A stretch of 64,000 bases of DNA from NCBI RefSeq assembly GCF_006439395.2, contig NZ_CP083950.1:4763001-4827000 (forward strand). Reading direction: 5' to 3'. Made by a program: the position numbers and the translations under genes. Under the pieces are notes generated by a model. The model did no database searches and was not told the origin of the DNA. It was given only the letters and a program-made list of their open reading frames with translations. This document shows positions 33,854 to 42,326 of this stretch, piece by piece. Positions within the stretch are counted from its first letter, which is position 1; each line of letters starts with the position of its first letter. The DNA is from Mesorhizobium sp. B4-1-4. GTDB taxonomy: Bacteria; Pseudomonadota; Alphaproteobacteria; Rhizobiales; Rhizobiaceae.

Positions 33854-34942
33854 TTGATCCGCGTTCTGGGCATTGAGACGAGTTGCGACGAGACCGCCGC
33901 CAGCGTCGTGGCGCTGGAGGGCGACGCCGCGCCGAAAATCCTCTCCAACGTGGTGCTCAGCCAGATAGAGGAACATGCCGCGTTCGGCGGTGTCGTGCCC
34001 GAGATCGCCGCACGCGCCCATGTCGAGGCGCTGGACGGCATCGTCGAGGCCGCCCTTGCCGATTCGGGCACGGCCCTCGCCGATATCGATGCCATCGCCG
34101 CCACCGCAGGTCCCGGCCTCGTCGGCGGCCTGATCGTCGGGCTGATGACGGCCAAGGCTATCGCCGCGGCGGCAGGCAAGCCGCTGATCGCCATCAATCA
34201 CCTCGAAGGCCATGCCTTGACGGCCCGGCTGACCGACGGGCTCGAGTTCCCCTACCTGCTGCTGCTGGTCTCCGGCGGCCACACGCAGATCCTGGCCGTG
34301 CGCGGTGTCGGCGACTACCAGCGCTGGGCCACCACCATCGACGATGCGCTCGGCGAAGCCTTCGACAAGACGGCCAAGATGCTCGGCCTGCCCTATCCCG
34401 GTGGGCCGAATGTCGAGAAGGCGGCGGTATTGGGCGACGCAACACGCTTTGCCTTCCCCCGTCCGATGAAGGGCTCGGCGCAGCCCGACTTTTCCTTCTC
34501 CGGGCTGAAAACTGCCGTGCGCCAGGCCGCGACGGCGATCGAGCCGCTCAGCGATCAGGATGTCGCCGACATCTGCGCCTCGTTCCAGGCGGCGGTCGCC
34601 GATGCCCTGGCCGACCGCGTTTCTCGCGCACTGAAGCGGTTCGGCGAAACATTTCCCGGCACCAAGCAGCCCGCATTGGTCGTTGCCGGCGGCGTCGCCG
34701 CCAACCGTACGATCAAGGCGACGCTGGAGCGGCTTTGCGCGGAGGCCGGTTTCGCCTTCGTCGCGCCGCCGCTGCAGCTGTGCACCGACAATGCGGCGAT
34801 GATCGCCTGGGCCGGCATCGAACGGCTGCGCGAGGGCCTGGCGCAGGAGAACGGCTTCGATTTCGTGCCGCGCTCGCGCTGGCCGCTGGACAGCATCTCG
34901 GCGCCGATGGTCGGCTCCGGCCGGCGCGGAGCCAAGGCATGA
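33854..34942 (+). CDS. tsaD: tRNA N6-adenosine threonylcarbamoyltransferase TsaD
   Basis: A 362-aa ASKHA-fold protein that transfers threonylcarbamoyl to A37 of ANN-decoding tRNAs, with TsaB/E. Metal-binding histidines are seen in INHLEGHALTARL (~residue 115); other motifs are GIETSCDETAASVV, LLLLVSGGHTQIL, and GGVAANRTIK. The start is TTG 33854, which gives the conserved N-terminus MIRVLGIETSCDE. Its TGA overlaps the gpsA ATG (ATGA at 34939-34942). Confidence 0.95.
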   Translation: MIRVLGIETSCDETAASVVALEGDAAPKILSNVVLSQIEEHAAFGGVVPEIAARAHVEALDGIVEAALADSGTALADIDAIAATAGPGLVGGLIVGLMTAKAIAAAAGKPLIAINHLEGHALTARLTDGLEFPYLLLLVSGGHTQILAVRGVGDYQRWATTIDDALGEAFDKTAKMLGLPYPGGPNVEKAAVLGDATRFAFPRPMKGSAQPDFSFSGLKTAVRQAATAIEPLSDQDVADICASFQAAVADALADRVSRALKRFGETFPGTKQPALVVAGGVAANRTIKATLERLCAEAGFAFVAPPLQLCTDNAAMIAWAGIERLREGLAQENGFDFVPRSRWPLDSISAPMVGSGRRGAKA

Positions 34943-35985
34943 CTGGTGTGGCAATGAGCGGCCAAGCGATAGGCGGTCAGGCGACAAGTAATCCGGGCAA
35001 AAGCGGATGGCGTCTCACTGTGCTCGGCGGCGGTGCTTGGGGCACTGCGCTGGCGCTGGCTATGCTGCGCGCCGGCCATTCGGTGCGCCTGTACGCGCGC
35101 GACCCGCAAACCGTCGCCGCGATCGGCCGTGGCGAGAACCCGCGCTATTTACCCGGTATAGCCATCGCGCCCGGCATCGAGGCGACGAGCGACATCGAGA
35201 CGGCACTCGCCGGCGCCGATTGCGTGCTGGCGGTGACGCCGGCGCAGTCGCTGCGAGCGACGCTGGCGGCGGCGAAAGACCATATGCCGGACGGCATCCC
35301 GCTTGTGCTCTGCGCCAAGGGCATCGAGCGCGACACTGGCGCCCTGCTGTCGGCAATTGTCGAAGAAATCCTGCCGCGAAATCCGGTCGCGGCATTGTCC
35401 GGCCCGAGCTTCGCAACCGACGTCGCCCGTGGCCTGCCGACAGCGGTGGTTGTCGCCGCCCGTGACGAGATGCTGGCCGCCGACCTTGCCGCCCGCTTTT
35501 CCGCCGAGAACCTGCGCTGCTATTCGAGCAGCGACCTGATCGGCGTCGAGATCGGCGGCGCCTTGAAGAATGTCTTCGCCATTGCCGCCGGCGCGGTGAC
35601 CGGGGCCGGGCTCGGCGCCAGCGCCCAGGCCGCCATGGTGACGCGCGGCTTCGTCGAACTGCGCCGTATCGGTGCCGCCTTCGGCGCCAGGCCCGAGACC
35701 TTGATGGGGCTTTCCGGCCTTGGCGACCTGCTGCTCACCTGCTCGTCGGCGCAATCGCGCAATTTCGCCTACGGGCTGGCGCTTGGGCAAGGCAAGACGC
35801 TTTCCGGATTGCCGCTGGCCGAGGGCGTGCCGACGGCGGCGATCGCCGCCCGCATCGCCGTCGGGCGTGGCATCGACGCGCCGATCATTTCCGCCGTCGC
35901 CGCCATACTGGACGGCAAGGTGACCATAGACCAGGCCGTGACGGCGCTGATGACACGGCCGCTGAAAACCGAAACCAAGGACTGA
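34939..35985 (+). CDS. gpsA: Glycerol-3-phosphate dehydrogenase [NAD(P)+]
   Basis: A 348-aa cytosolic enzyme reducing dihydroxyacetone phosphate to sn-glycerol-3-phosphate for phospholipid synthesis. NAD(P) motif VLGGGAWGTALALAM at ~residue 28, LSGPSFATDVARGLPTAVV near 154, and the catalytic lysine region IGVEIGGALKNVFAIAAG near 202 are visible. The ATG overlaps the tsaD stop, so translation is coupled. A much longer open frame upstream is only the alternative frame of tsaD. The first ~22 residues before the Rossmann fold are unusually long; the ATG at 34954 is an alternative start. Confidence 0.93.
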   Translation: MTGVAMSGQAIGGQATSNPGKSGWRLTVLGGGAWGTALALAMLRAGHSVRLYARDPQTVAAIGRGENPRYLPGIAIAPGIEATSDIETALAGADCVLAVTPAQSLRATLAAAKDHMPDGIPLVLCAKGIERDTGALLSAIVEEILPRNPVAALSGPSFATDVARGLPTAVVVAARDEMLAADLAARFSAENLRCYSSSDLIGVEIGGALKNVFAIAAGAVTGAGLGASAQAAMVTRGFVELRRIGAAFGARPETLMGLSGLGDLLLTCSSAQSRNFAYGLALGQGKTLSGLPLAEGVPTAAIAARIAVGRGIDAPIISAVAAILDGKVTIDQAVTALMTRPLKTETKD

Positions 35986-36005
35986 ACCATCCGGAGTTAG
36001 AGAGC

Positions 36006-36302
36006 ATGCTGTTTGCGTTGATTTGCAAGGACAAGCCTGGCAGCCTGCAGCTGCGCGTCGATACAAGGCCGGCGCACGCGGCGTTTCTGGAAGGCCTGAT
36101 CAGCGAAGGGAGGCTTGCCTTTGCGGGCCCCTTCCTCGACTCCGACGGCAAGCCGGACGGCAGCTTGGTGATGATCGAAGCGCCTGATATGGCCGGCGCG
36201 CAAGCCCTCGCGGCAACCGACCCCTATGCCAAGGCCGGTCTGTTCGAAAGCGTCGAGATCCGTGCGTGGAACTGGGTCTTCAAGAAGCCTGCGAGTGAAT
36301 GA
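36006..36302 (+). CDS. YciI-family protein
   Basis: A 98-aa YCII-domain protein with the ferredoxin-like fold: MLFALICKDKPGSLQLRVDT, AHAAFLEGLISEGRLAFAGP and the conserved His/Asp-type pocket around FLDSDGKPDGSLVMIEA. Biochemical role of the family is largely unknown. It follows gpsA by 20 bases in the tsaD-gpsA-yciI arrangement common in rhizobia. Confidence 0.88.
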   Translation: MLFALICKDKPGSLQLRVDTRPAHAAFLEGLISEGRLAFAGPFLDSDGKPDGSLVMIEAPDMAGAQALAATDPYAKAGLFESVEIRAWNWVFKKPASE

Positions 36303-36394
36303 TTGTTTGGTCGCGCAACCCCTCGTCGGGCAGGGTGCGGGGGCAGCGCCGACGCTATGGCGATATACTGTGACAACGGTAAGGAACCCCTGAG

Positions 36395-36820
36395 ATGAAC
36401 TACTGGCTGTTCAAGTCCGAACCCTCGGTCTTCTCCTTCGAGGCGCTGAAGGCCAAGGGCAAGGCCGGCACGCAATGGGACGGCGTGCGCAACTACGCCG
36501 CCCGCAACAACATGAAGGCCATGCAGATCGGCGATCTCGGCTTCTTCTACCATTCCAATGAAGGGCTGAACGTGGTCGGCATCGCCGAGGTCTGCGCGCT
36601 GGCCCACCCAGACACCACATCGGACGACCCGCGCTGGGAGTGTGTCGACATCCGGGCCTTCAAGGACGTGCCGACCCCGCCGACGCTGGCGGAGATCAAG
36701 GCCAATCCGAAGCTTGCCGACATGGCGCTGGTGCGGCTTGGACGGCTTTCCGTGCAGCCGGTGACCCCGGCGGAATGGAAGGAAGTCTGCCGCATGGGCG
36801 GCCTGACACCTGCCCCGTGA
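36395..36820 (+). CDS. EVE-domain protein
   Basis: A 141-aa EVE (PUA-superfamily) protein. It begins MNYWLFKSEPSVFSFEALKA and contains WDGVRNYAARNNMKAMQIGD and GFFYHSNEG, the signature segments of the family. EVE proteins bind modified bases in nucleic acids; in bacteria a tRNA or DNA modification link is proposed but the target here is unknown. The TGA stop overlaps the GTG start of the methyltransferase (GTGA, 36817-36820). Confidence 0.9.
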   Translation: MNYWLFKSEPSVFSFEALKAKGKAGTQWDGVRNYAARNNMKAMQIGDLGFFYHSNEGLNVVGIAEVCALAHPDTTSDDPRWECVDIRAFKDVPTPPTLAEIKANPKLADMALVRLGRLSVQPVTPAEWKEVCRMGGLTPAP

Positions 36821-37473
36821 CGGTGCTCACCCCGCACAGCGCCAGGCAGTTCATCCTCGACAACACGGCGCTGATGGCGCCGCCGCACGTGCCCGAGATC
36901 CTGCTTCATCTTGCCGATGAGGCGCACGATCTGTGGCTGCGGACCGAGGACGAGCTGGTCGAGATCGGACTGCCGCCGCCCTTCTGGGCCTTCGCCTGGG
37001 CCGGCGGCCAAGGCCTTGCCCGCTATGTCATCGACAGTCCCGGCGCGGTGCGGGGCAAGCGCGTGCTCGACTTCGCCTCGGGATCAGGCCTCGTCGCCAT
37101 CGCCGCCGCCAAGGCAGGCGCGGCCGGGGTAACCGCCGCCGACATCGATCCGTTCAGCGAGACCGCGGTCCGCCTCAATGCACAGGCCAATGGCATCGAA
37201 ATCGAATTCCTCGACACCGACTGCATCGGCGCCGATATGGGTTGGGACGTCGTGCTGGCCGGCGACGTCTTCTACGACAAGCCTTTCGCCGACCGGCTGA
37301 TGCCTTGGTTTTCGGCGCTCAAACAGCGTGGCGCCGAGATTCTGGTCGGCGATCCCGGGCGGTCCTATCTGCCACGATCGGGACTGGAGCCGCTCGGCGT
37401 CTACGAAGTTCCGGTGACGCGGGCGCTCGAGGACGCCGAGATCAAGCGCACGACAGTCTGGCGACTTGCTTGA
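36817..37473 (+). CDS. Protein lysine methyltransferase, ETFB-type (METTL20-like)
   Basis: A 218-aa class I SAM methyltransferase. The substrate-side motif PPPFWAFAWAGGQGLARYVI is followed by the SAM motif VLDFASGSGLVAIAAAKAGA (~residues 74-93) and the post-I acid ADIDPF; the D-V-V-L-A-G-D-V-F-Y-D motif near 145 is typical of METTL20/ETFKMT, which methylates the beta subunit of electron transfer flavoprotein and has a characterised Agrobacterium homologue. GTG 36817 overlaps the EVE stop, giving coupled translation. Target assignment is by family. Confidence 0.82.
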   Translation: MTVLTPHSARQFILDNTALMAPPHVPEILLHLADEAHDLWLRTEDELVEIGLPPPFWAFAWAGGQGLARYVIDSPGAVRGKRVLDFASGSGLVAIAAAKAGAAGVTAADIDPFSETAVRLNAQANGIEIEFLDTDCIGADMGWDVVLAGDVFYDKPFADRLMPWFSALKQRGAEILVGDPGRSYLPRSGLEPLGVYEVPVTRALEDAEIKRTTVWRLA

Positions 37474-37522
37474 CGCCGCCGCCGAACAGGCGTTTCCATG
37501 AATCCGAATCGGAGGGGAACTC

Positions 37523-37939
37523 ATGGATTTTTCCGCAGTGAACTGGCTGGCGGTGATCGCCGGCGCCATCGTCGCATGGCTGTTCGGCGCCGCCTGGTAC
37601 ATGGCTTTGAGCAAGCCCTGGCTGAAGGCCGCCAAACTCGACCCGGCGACGATGAAGAGATCGCCGCTGCCTTTCGTCATCAGCTTCATCGCCGAACTGG
37701 TCATGGCCTGCATCATGGCGCTGGTTGTCGGAGCGATGACCGGGGGCGAGCCGACATTGCTGGCCGGGCTTGTCTTCGGCTTCGTACTTTGGCTCGGTTT
37801 CGTCGCCACGACGCTTTCGGTCAACCACCGCTACGAGAATTTCGGCTGGGACCTGACCCTTATCGATGGCGGCCACTGGCTGGGCGTGCTGTTGATCATC
37901 GGCGCGGTGATCGGTTGGTTCGGCGCCGCGGCAGGCTGA
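37523..37939 (+). CDS. DUF1761-family membrane protein
   Basis: A 138-aa inner-membrane protein with four hydrophobic segments (~6-25, 50-70, 78-98, 115-135) and the family start NWLAVIAGAIVAWLFGAAWY; a YEN-x-G-W motif near 104 is typical. Function unknown. A GGAGG sits 8 bases before the ATG. Confidence 0.82.
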   Translation: MDFSAVNWLAVIAGAIVAWLFGAAWYMALSKPWLKAAKLDPATMKRSPLPFVISFIAELVMACIMALVVGAMTGGEPTLLAGLVFGFVLWLGFVATTLSVNHRYENFGWDLTLIDGGHWLGVLLIIGAVIGWFGAAAG

Positions 37940-37960
37940 ACGGATGACGGTACATTGACG

Positions 37961-38704
37961 ATGGCAGATGAGTCCGGATTTCCGCGCGACCTGGTGTTCA
38001 CCCGGATCTGCCACGTCAAGCAGGGCTATGACGACCGGCGCCGCCACATTGTCCGTGAGTTCGAGCGGCGCGGCGTGCCCGTCTACTTCTACACCGACTG
38101 GGACCGGCCGGATATCACACCGGAGATTCGCGACGAGTTGATCGCCCCAACCTTTACCCACCCGGCGGCCGTCTCGCTGGCGCTGAAACATGTCGGCATC
38201 TGGCGCGATTTCCTCGAGACCGACCTACCCTATTGCCTGGTCTTCGAGGATGACGTCTTCCTCGCTCGCGGCTTCGTCACCAAATTCCGGCAGGGGCTGG
38301 CCGAGCTCGGCGACCCCGCGCGCAAGGCCGTCATCTATCTCGGCAATGGCAGCAACTACTACACGCCGAGCTGGAAATTGCGCAGGGGTCAAAGGCTCTA
38401 TCCCGCATTGCATGCCAGATGCGCCGACTCCTACCTCATCACCCGCCCAGTCGCCGAAGCCCGTTGCGCCTGGATCGCCCGCAATAAGATATCTACGGGA
38501 ATCGACCACCAGATCGAACGGATGGACGAAGAACTGGGGGTCGAAATGTTGTGGTTTGAGCGGCCTATCGCCGAACAGGGCAGCGAAAACGGCACCTTCC
38601 ACACTTCCGTTGCCGGCAAACCACACCCGCTTCTGTATAAGAAATTGCAGTGGAACTGGAAAAAATACACCCGCATGATCTTCGGCCACAACGCCCGGTC
38701 GTGA
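37961..38704 (+). CDS. Glycosyltransferase family 25-like protein
   Basis: A 247-aa protein with the GT25 (LPS glycosyltransferase) layout: LTRICHVKQ-like start (VFTRICHVKQGYDDRR), SLALKHVGIWRDFLE, the metal-binding acidic motif CLVFEDDVFLARGF (~residue 91), and GTFHTSV near the end. It probably adds a sugar to a surface glycan. The start may be ATG 37961 or TTG 37955. Basic C-terminus KKLQWNWKKYTRMIFG could contact the membrane. Confidence 0.72.
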   Translation: MADESGFPRDLVFTRICHVKQGYDDRRRHIVREFERRGVPVYFYTDWDRPDITPEIRDELIAPTFTHPAAVSLALKHVGIWRDFLETDLPYCLVFEDDVFLARGFVTKFRQGLAELGDPARKAVIYLGNGSNYYTPSWKLRRGQRLYPALHARCADSYLITRPVAEARCAWIARNKISTGIDHQIERMDEELGVEMLWFERPIAEQGSENGTFHTSVAGKPHPLLYKKLQWNWKKYTRMIFGHNARS

Positions 38705-38725
38705 GCGAAGGGTTGGCCGGCCGGC

Positions 38726-39658
38726 CTACCCCTTGTCCGTGGCGCGCGTCCTGGCCACCTCATCGAGGATCCATTCGCGGAAGGCGACGATGCGGGGATC
38801 GTCAGCCGCCGCTTTGGGATAGACAAGGAAGTAGGCGTATTCGGGGGCAACCTTGATGCTGAGCTCGAGGGCCGCACCAGCCGGCCCCTCGGAAAGGTCG
38901 TTTGCCACCATGGCGAAATCGGCGAGCGCGACGGCATTGCCGTGGAGCGCTGCCTGGACCGCATCCGTGGATGTGCCGAAGACGACGGTGCGGCTGTCGT
39001 CGAAATCGTTGATGCCGGCCGCCGCCATCCACATGCGCCAGTTCGGCCATGTCACGCCCTGACGCGTCCACTCGATATGGGCAAGCGTGTGCTGGAAAAG
39101 ATCGCGCGGCTCGCGCAGGGGCGGCCCCGACGTCAAAAGGCCCGGGCTGCACACCGGAATGATGATGTTGTCGAACAGGCGGTGCGCGCAAAGCCCGGGA
39201 TATTTGCCCGCGCCGAAGCGGATGCCGACATCGACATCGTCAAGATCGAAGTCGCGCAGCCCGTAGGCGATGTCGAACCTGAGCTCGATGCCTGGCCTCT
39301 GCTTGCGGAAATCCTCGACGCGCCGCATCAGCCATTTCGCCGCGAACTGCGCGTCCAGCGTCACCTTCAGAAATTCCGTTCCGCGCGCCATCTTGCGCGC
39401 CCGCATGGCGGCCCTGCCGAGCAGGTCGAGCGCATCGGTCGCGGCTTCGAACAGCACCGTGCCCGCCTCCGTCAGCCGGATGGTGCGGCTGGTGCGCGTG
39501 AAAAGCACGATGCCAAGCTGATCCTCGATTTCCTTGATCTGATGGCTGACGGCCGCCGGCGTCAGGCCAAGTTCGTCGGCGGCGCGGGTGAAATTGAGGT
39601 GGCGGGCCGCCGCCTCGAGCGTCCTCAGCGCCCGCGTCCCCGGCAGCAGGGCCGCCAT
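38726..39658 (-). CDS. LysR-family regulator (GcvA type)
   Basis: A 310-aa LysR regulator: winged helix at residues ~5-64 (ALRTLEAAARHLNFTRAADE, LGLTPAAVSHQIKEIEDQLG), effector domain from ~95 with the GcvA-like GIRFGAGKYPGLCAHRL segment. GcvA relatives control amino-acid, envelope or resistance genes. It is divergent from the small DUF1127 gene across 167 bp, which is the likely first target; this is inferred from position only. Confidence 0.88.
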   Translation of the reverse strand: MAALLPGTRALRTLEAAARHLNFTRAADELGLTPAAVSHQIKEIEDQLGIVLFTRTSRTIRLTEAGTVLFEAATDALDLLGRAAMRARKMARGTEFLKVTLDAQFAAKWLMRRVEDFRKQRPGIELRFDIAYGLRDFDLDDVDVGIRFGAGKYPGLCAHRLFDNIIIPVCSPGLLTSGPPLREPRDLFQHTLAHIEWTRQGVTWPNWRMWMAAAGINDFDDSRTVVFGTSTDAVQAALHGNAVALADFAMVANDLSEGPAGAALELSIKVAPEYAYFLVYPKAAADDPRIVAFREWILDEVARTRATDKG

Positions 39659-39825
39659 CAGCGCGTGAACTCCGCAAAGCGGCTCATGACGTCTCTTCGA
39701 TCCTCAAAGAAAACTTGATAATCGGAAAAAAACTACTCGTTTCCTCCCAGGATTTCAATCGGGCATGATGTGAACATCGGAACACTATCAAACCGGATTT
39801 GAAGCCCGGAAGAACGGATTACATC

Positions 39826-40065
39826 ATGTCTCACATCGCTCTCCACCCCGCTTATGCCGCCCGGCCGGGCTGGCTATCGGCGATCCGTGACTGGCTGCGT
39901 CAAGCCAGGGTGGCGGTCAGCCTTCCGCACCAGAACGTCGAGGATCTGTCCGACCGCCAGCTGCGCGACATCGGCGCTGGCCGCAAGGACATCGCCCGGG
40001 CCATGGACCGCGAGATCGGCCGGCTCGGCCTTCTCGACATCGGCTGGCAGCAGCCAAGAAGGTAA
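39826..40065 (+). CDS. DUF1127-domain small protein
   Basis: A 79-aa protein with the C-terminal DUF1127 helix: LSDRQLRDIGAGRKDIARAM, rich in Arg/Asp. Short Arg-rich DUF1127 proteins in rhizobia affect small-RNA turnover and phosphate or envelope responses. ATG 39826 fits the family; a TTG at 39799 would add nine residues. It ends nine bases before repeat units related to the tandem array downstream. Confidence 0.85.
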   Translation: MSHIALHPAYAARPGWLSAIRDWLRQARVAVSLPHQNVEDLSDRQLRDIGAGRKDIARAMDREIGRLGLLDIGWQQPRR

Positions 40066-40073
40066 GGGAATAG

Positions 40074-40314
40074 GGCAGTAAGGCAATACGGCAGTAGGGA
40101 AAGCCAGGCCAGCAACGAAGACCCTTCTACTGCCCTACTGCCCTACTGCCCTACTGCCCTACTGCCCTACTGCCCTACTGCCCTACTGCCCTACTGCCCT
40201 ACTGCCCTACTGCCCTACTGCCCTACTGCCCTACTGCCCTACTGCCCTACTGCCCTACTGCCCTACTGCCCTACTGCCCTACTGCCCTACTGCCCTACTG
40301 CCCTACTGCCCTAC
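40074..40314. repeat. 8-bp tandem repeat (CTACTGCC)n with inverted degenerate units
   Basis: From 40127 to 40310 the unit CTACTGCC repeats 23 times without a single mismatch, followed by a partial CTAC. At 40074-40099 three degenerate units of the reverse complement (GGCAGTAA, GGCAATAC, GGCAGTAG) face it. An RNA from either side can form a ~25-bp stem. The array fills the gap between the convergent DUF1127 and L,D-transpeptidase genes, and the latter's TAG stop (40311-40313) lies in the last partial unit. Confidence 0.95.
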
Positions 40315-40907
40315 CTCACCACCCGCATCACCGTACGATCCGACAGCAGCGGCAGCAGCCGCGCCATCGTGCGCGCGGTGACGGCGACGCAGCCTTGCGT
40401 CGGCGTGAAATCGGCGCGCGCCAGGTGGAAGAAGATGGCGCTGCCGCGTCCCCTGCGGCGCGGCGCGATGTTCCAGTCGAGCACGAGGCAGGCGTCATAG
40501 AGCCGATCGTCACGCCGCATGCGTTCATGGCTGGCGCCATAGGGAATCCTGACCGGACGGTTGTAGTTGCGGTCGTCTGGTACCTCGCACCAGCCGAGAT
40601 CGGGGCCGATCGGCGCCATCGCCAGGCGGGTTTTGCGGCCGGCGGCAAACTGATCCCCCCGGAAATAGCCCGCCAGGATGCGCATCGAGCCAAGCGGCGT
40701 GGCGCCATCGCCTTCGCGCTTGTCAGCCGTGATGCCGCCGCGCCCCAATGCGCACGCAAACACCGTTTTTCCGGCCTGCAGCAGGCCCTGAGTTGGATGA
40801 CCGGGCCTCGGCCGCACGGTCAGCACACGCAGCCCTTTCGGCAAAATTGCGCCAGCTGCATTGCGCGCGCGTTTTTTCTTGTATGATCGTGCCACGGAAC
40901 AAATCAC
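40311..40907 (-). CDS. L,D-transpeptidase (YkuD domain) family protein
   Basis: A 198-aa YkuD protein. The catalytic signature is seen as FFHLARADFTPTQGCVAV (His and Cys of the H-x...S/T-x-G-C motif, ~residues 162-178); the fold begins at GLRVLTVRPRPGHPTQG. The family cross-links peptidoglycan or attaches outer-membrane proteins to it. A short basic N-terminus without clear signal peptide suggests either a start problem or unusual export. GTG 40907 or GTG 40895 may be the start. It is divergent from the CenR-like regulator of envelope genes. Confidence 0.82.
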   Translation of the reverse strand: MICSVARSYKKKRARNAAGAILPKGLRVLTVRPRPGHPTQGLLQAGKTVFACALGRGGITADKREGDGATPLGSMRILAGYFRGDQFAAGRKTRLAMAPIGPDLGWCEVPDDRNYNRPVRIPYGASHERMRRDDRLYDACLVLDWNIAPRRRGRGSAIFFHLARADFTPTQGCVAVTARTMARLLPLLSDRTVMRVVR

Positions 40908-40990
40908 TGTGATCGGCTGTTGTGCCGATCAGCTTCCGCATAAATAGGCAGCGGTCAACAGAATTTCTTTTCAAAACAACGGATTGATCC

Positions 40991-41674
40991 ATGACTTCAC
41001 GCACCATCCTGATCGTCGACGACGATGACGACCTGCGCGGCACACTGGTCGAGCAATTGTCCCTCTACGAGGAATTCGACGTGCTGCAGGAATCGACTGC
41101 GGCAAAAGGCGTCACCGCGGCGCGCGGCGGCCTCGTCGACCTGCTCATCATGGATGTCGGCCTGCCTGACATGGATGGCCGCGAGGCGGTGAAGATCCTG
41201 CGCAAGGGCGGCTACAAGGCGCCGATCATCATGCTGACCGGCCACGACACCGATTCGGACACGATTCTCGGTCTCGAGGCCGGCGCCAACGACTATGTGA
41301 CCAAGCCGTTCCGCTTCGCGGTGCTTCTGGCGCGCATCCGTGCGCAGCTGCGCCAGCATGAGCAGAGCGAGGATGCCACCTTCTCGGTCGGCCCCTACAC
41401 ATTCAAGCCCAGCCAGAAACTGCTCATCGACCCGCGCGGCGGCAAGGTGCGGCTGACGGAAAAGGAGGCATCGATCATCAAATATCTCTACCGCGCCGAC
41501 CAGAAGGTGGTGACGCGCGACGTGCTGCTGGAGGAAGTGTGGGGATACAACTCCGGCGTCACCACGCACACGCTGGAAACCCATGTCTACCGCTTGCGCC
41601 AGAAGATCGAGCGCGATCCTTCCAATGCCGAAATTCTTGTGACAGAAAGCGGCGGCTACAAGCTGGTTCCTTAA
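40991..41674 (+). CDS. cenR: OmpR-family response regulator, CenR-like
   Basis: A 227-aa response regulator. Receiver: acidic cluster VDDDDD at 9-14, phosphoacceptor Asp55 in LIMDVGLPDMDGRE, Lys in VTKPF (~105). A winged-helix output domain follows, with the very conserved RLTEKEASIIKYLYRADQ and WGYNSGVTTHTLETHVYRLR. The sequence closely follows CenR, the essential envelope regulator of Caulobacter and its rhizobial counterparts, as I remember that protein. No histidine kinase is adjacent, as is usual for CenR. Divergent from the L,D-transpeptidase gene, a plausible target. Confidence 0.8.
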   Translation: MTSRTILIVDDDDDLRGTLVEQLSLYEEFDVLQESTAAKGVTAARGGLVDLLIMDVGLPDMDGREAVKILRKGGYKAPIIMLTGHDTDSDTILGLEAGANDYVTKPFRFAVLLARIRAQLRQHEQSEDATFSVGPYTFKPSQKLLIDPRGGKVRLTEKEASIIKYLYRADQKVVTRDVLLEEVWGYNSGVTTHTLETHVYRLRQKIERDPSNAEILVTESGGYKLVP

Positions 41675-41795
41675 ACATTTCACTATCCAATAGGCGGTCT
41701 GGGCGGAGCCGCTTTCGGATACGATCCGGTTGGAGGGGGATTCTGGATCGTACCGCAAAGGAGGGACTGGACTGACCGTTCGGGGACACAGCTAG

Positions 41796-42257
41796 ATGGC
41801 GCTGGATGACGACATCCGCATCCTGTCCGCCGTGAGGCTTTTCGAAGGCTTCACGCAGGAACAGTTGCGCCTGCTCGCCTTCGGCGCCGAAACCACTTTC
41901 TTGCAGGCCGACCACAAGCTCTATCGCGAGGACGACATGGCCGACTCGGCCTACATCGTCGTCAGCGGGCGTATCGTGCTCTATCGCGAGCAGAGCCGTG
42001 GCGAGCGCATCCCGCTAGGCACAGTCGGCCCCGGCACGATGCTCAGCGAACTGGCGTTGATCGCCGATACCAACCGGCTGACCAGCGCGTCGGCCGAAAT
42101 CGACTCGGAAGTGATCCGGCTCAGCCGCAAGATGTTCCGCCGCATCCTGGAGGAATATCCGGAAGTGGCGGTGAAACTCCACCAGCGCATCCTGGAGGAT
42201 TTTCAGGCCATGATCCGCCGCATCGAGCAATTGGCGCCGCGATTTACGAGCGAGTGA
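41796..42257 (+). CDS. Cyclic-nucleotide-binding domain protein without output domain
   Basis: A 153-aa protein made almost only of a CRP-like cNMP domain (residues ~15-130): LFEGFTQEQLRLLAFGAE, the SAYIVVSGRIVLY beta-roll and the phosphate-binding region GTMLSELALIADTNRLTSAS. The consensus PBC glycine-glutamate pair appears as MLSELALI and the arginine as R-L-T-S-A-S. No helix-turn-helix follows, so it is not a CRP-type regulator; it may sense ligand for a partner protein. It lies 121 bases after cenR in the same direction. Confidence 0.85.
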   Translation: MALDDDIRILSAVRLFEGFTQEQLRLLAFGAETTFLQADHKLYREDDMADSAYIVVSGRIVLYREQSRGERIPLGTVGPGTMLSELALIADTNRLTSASAEIDSEVIRLSRKMFRRILEEYPEVAVKLHQRILEDFQAMIRRIEQLAPRFTSE

Positions 42258-42326
42258 AAGCGCGGCAAATATAAATCCTGTTAAGTCAGCAGGACAGGGG
42301 GGTGGAGGACCGCTGTCTTCCGCAGG

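Noticed and set aside
33883..34938. A very long open frame running into gpsA (about 700 codons)
   Set aside because: Its first half is the alternative frame of tsaD, with low-complexity Arg/Gly composition. The gpsA family N-terminus starts near 34939.
40127..40310. Could the tandem repeat be a CRISPR array?
   Set aside because: The 8-bp units are contiguous without spacers, and no cas genes are nearby.
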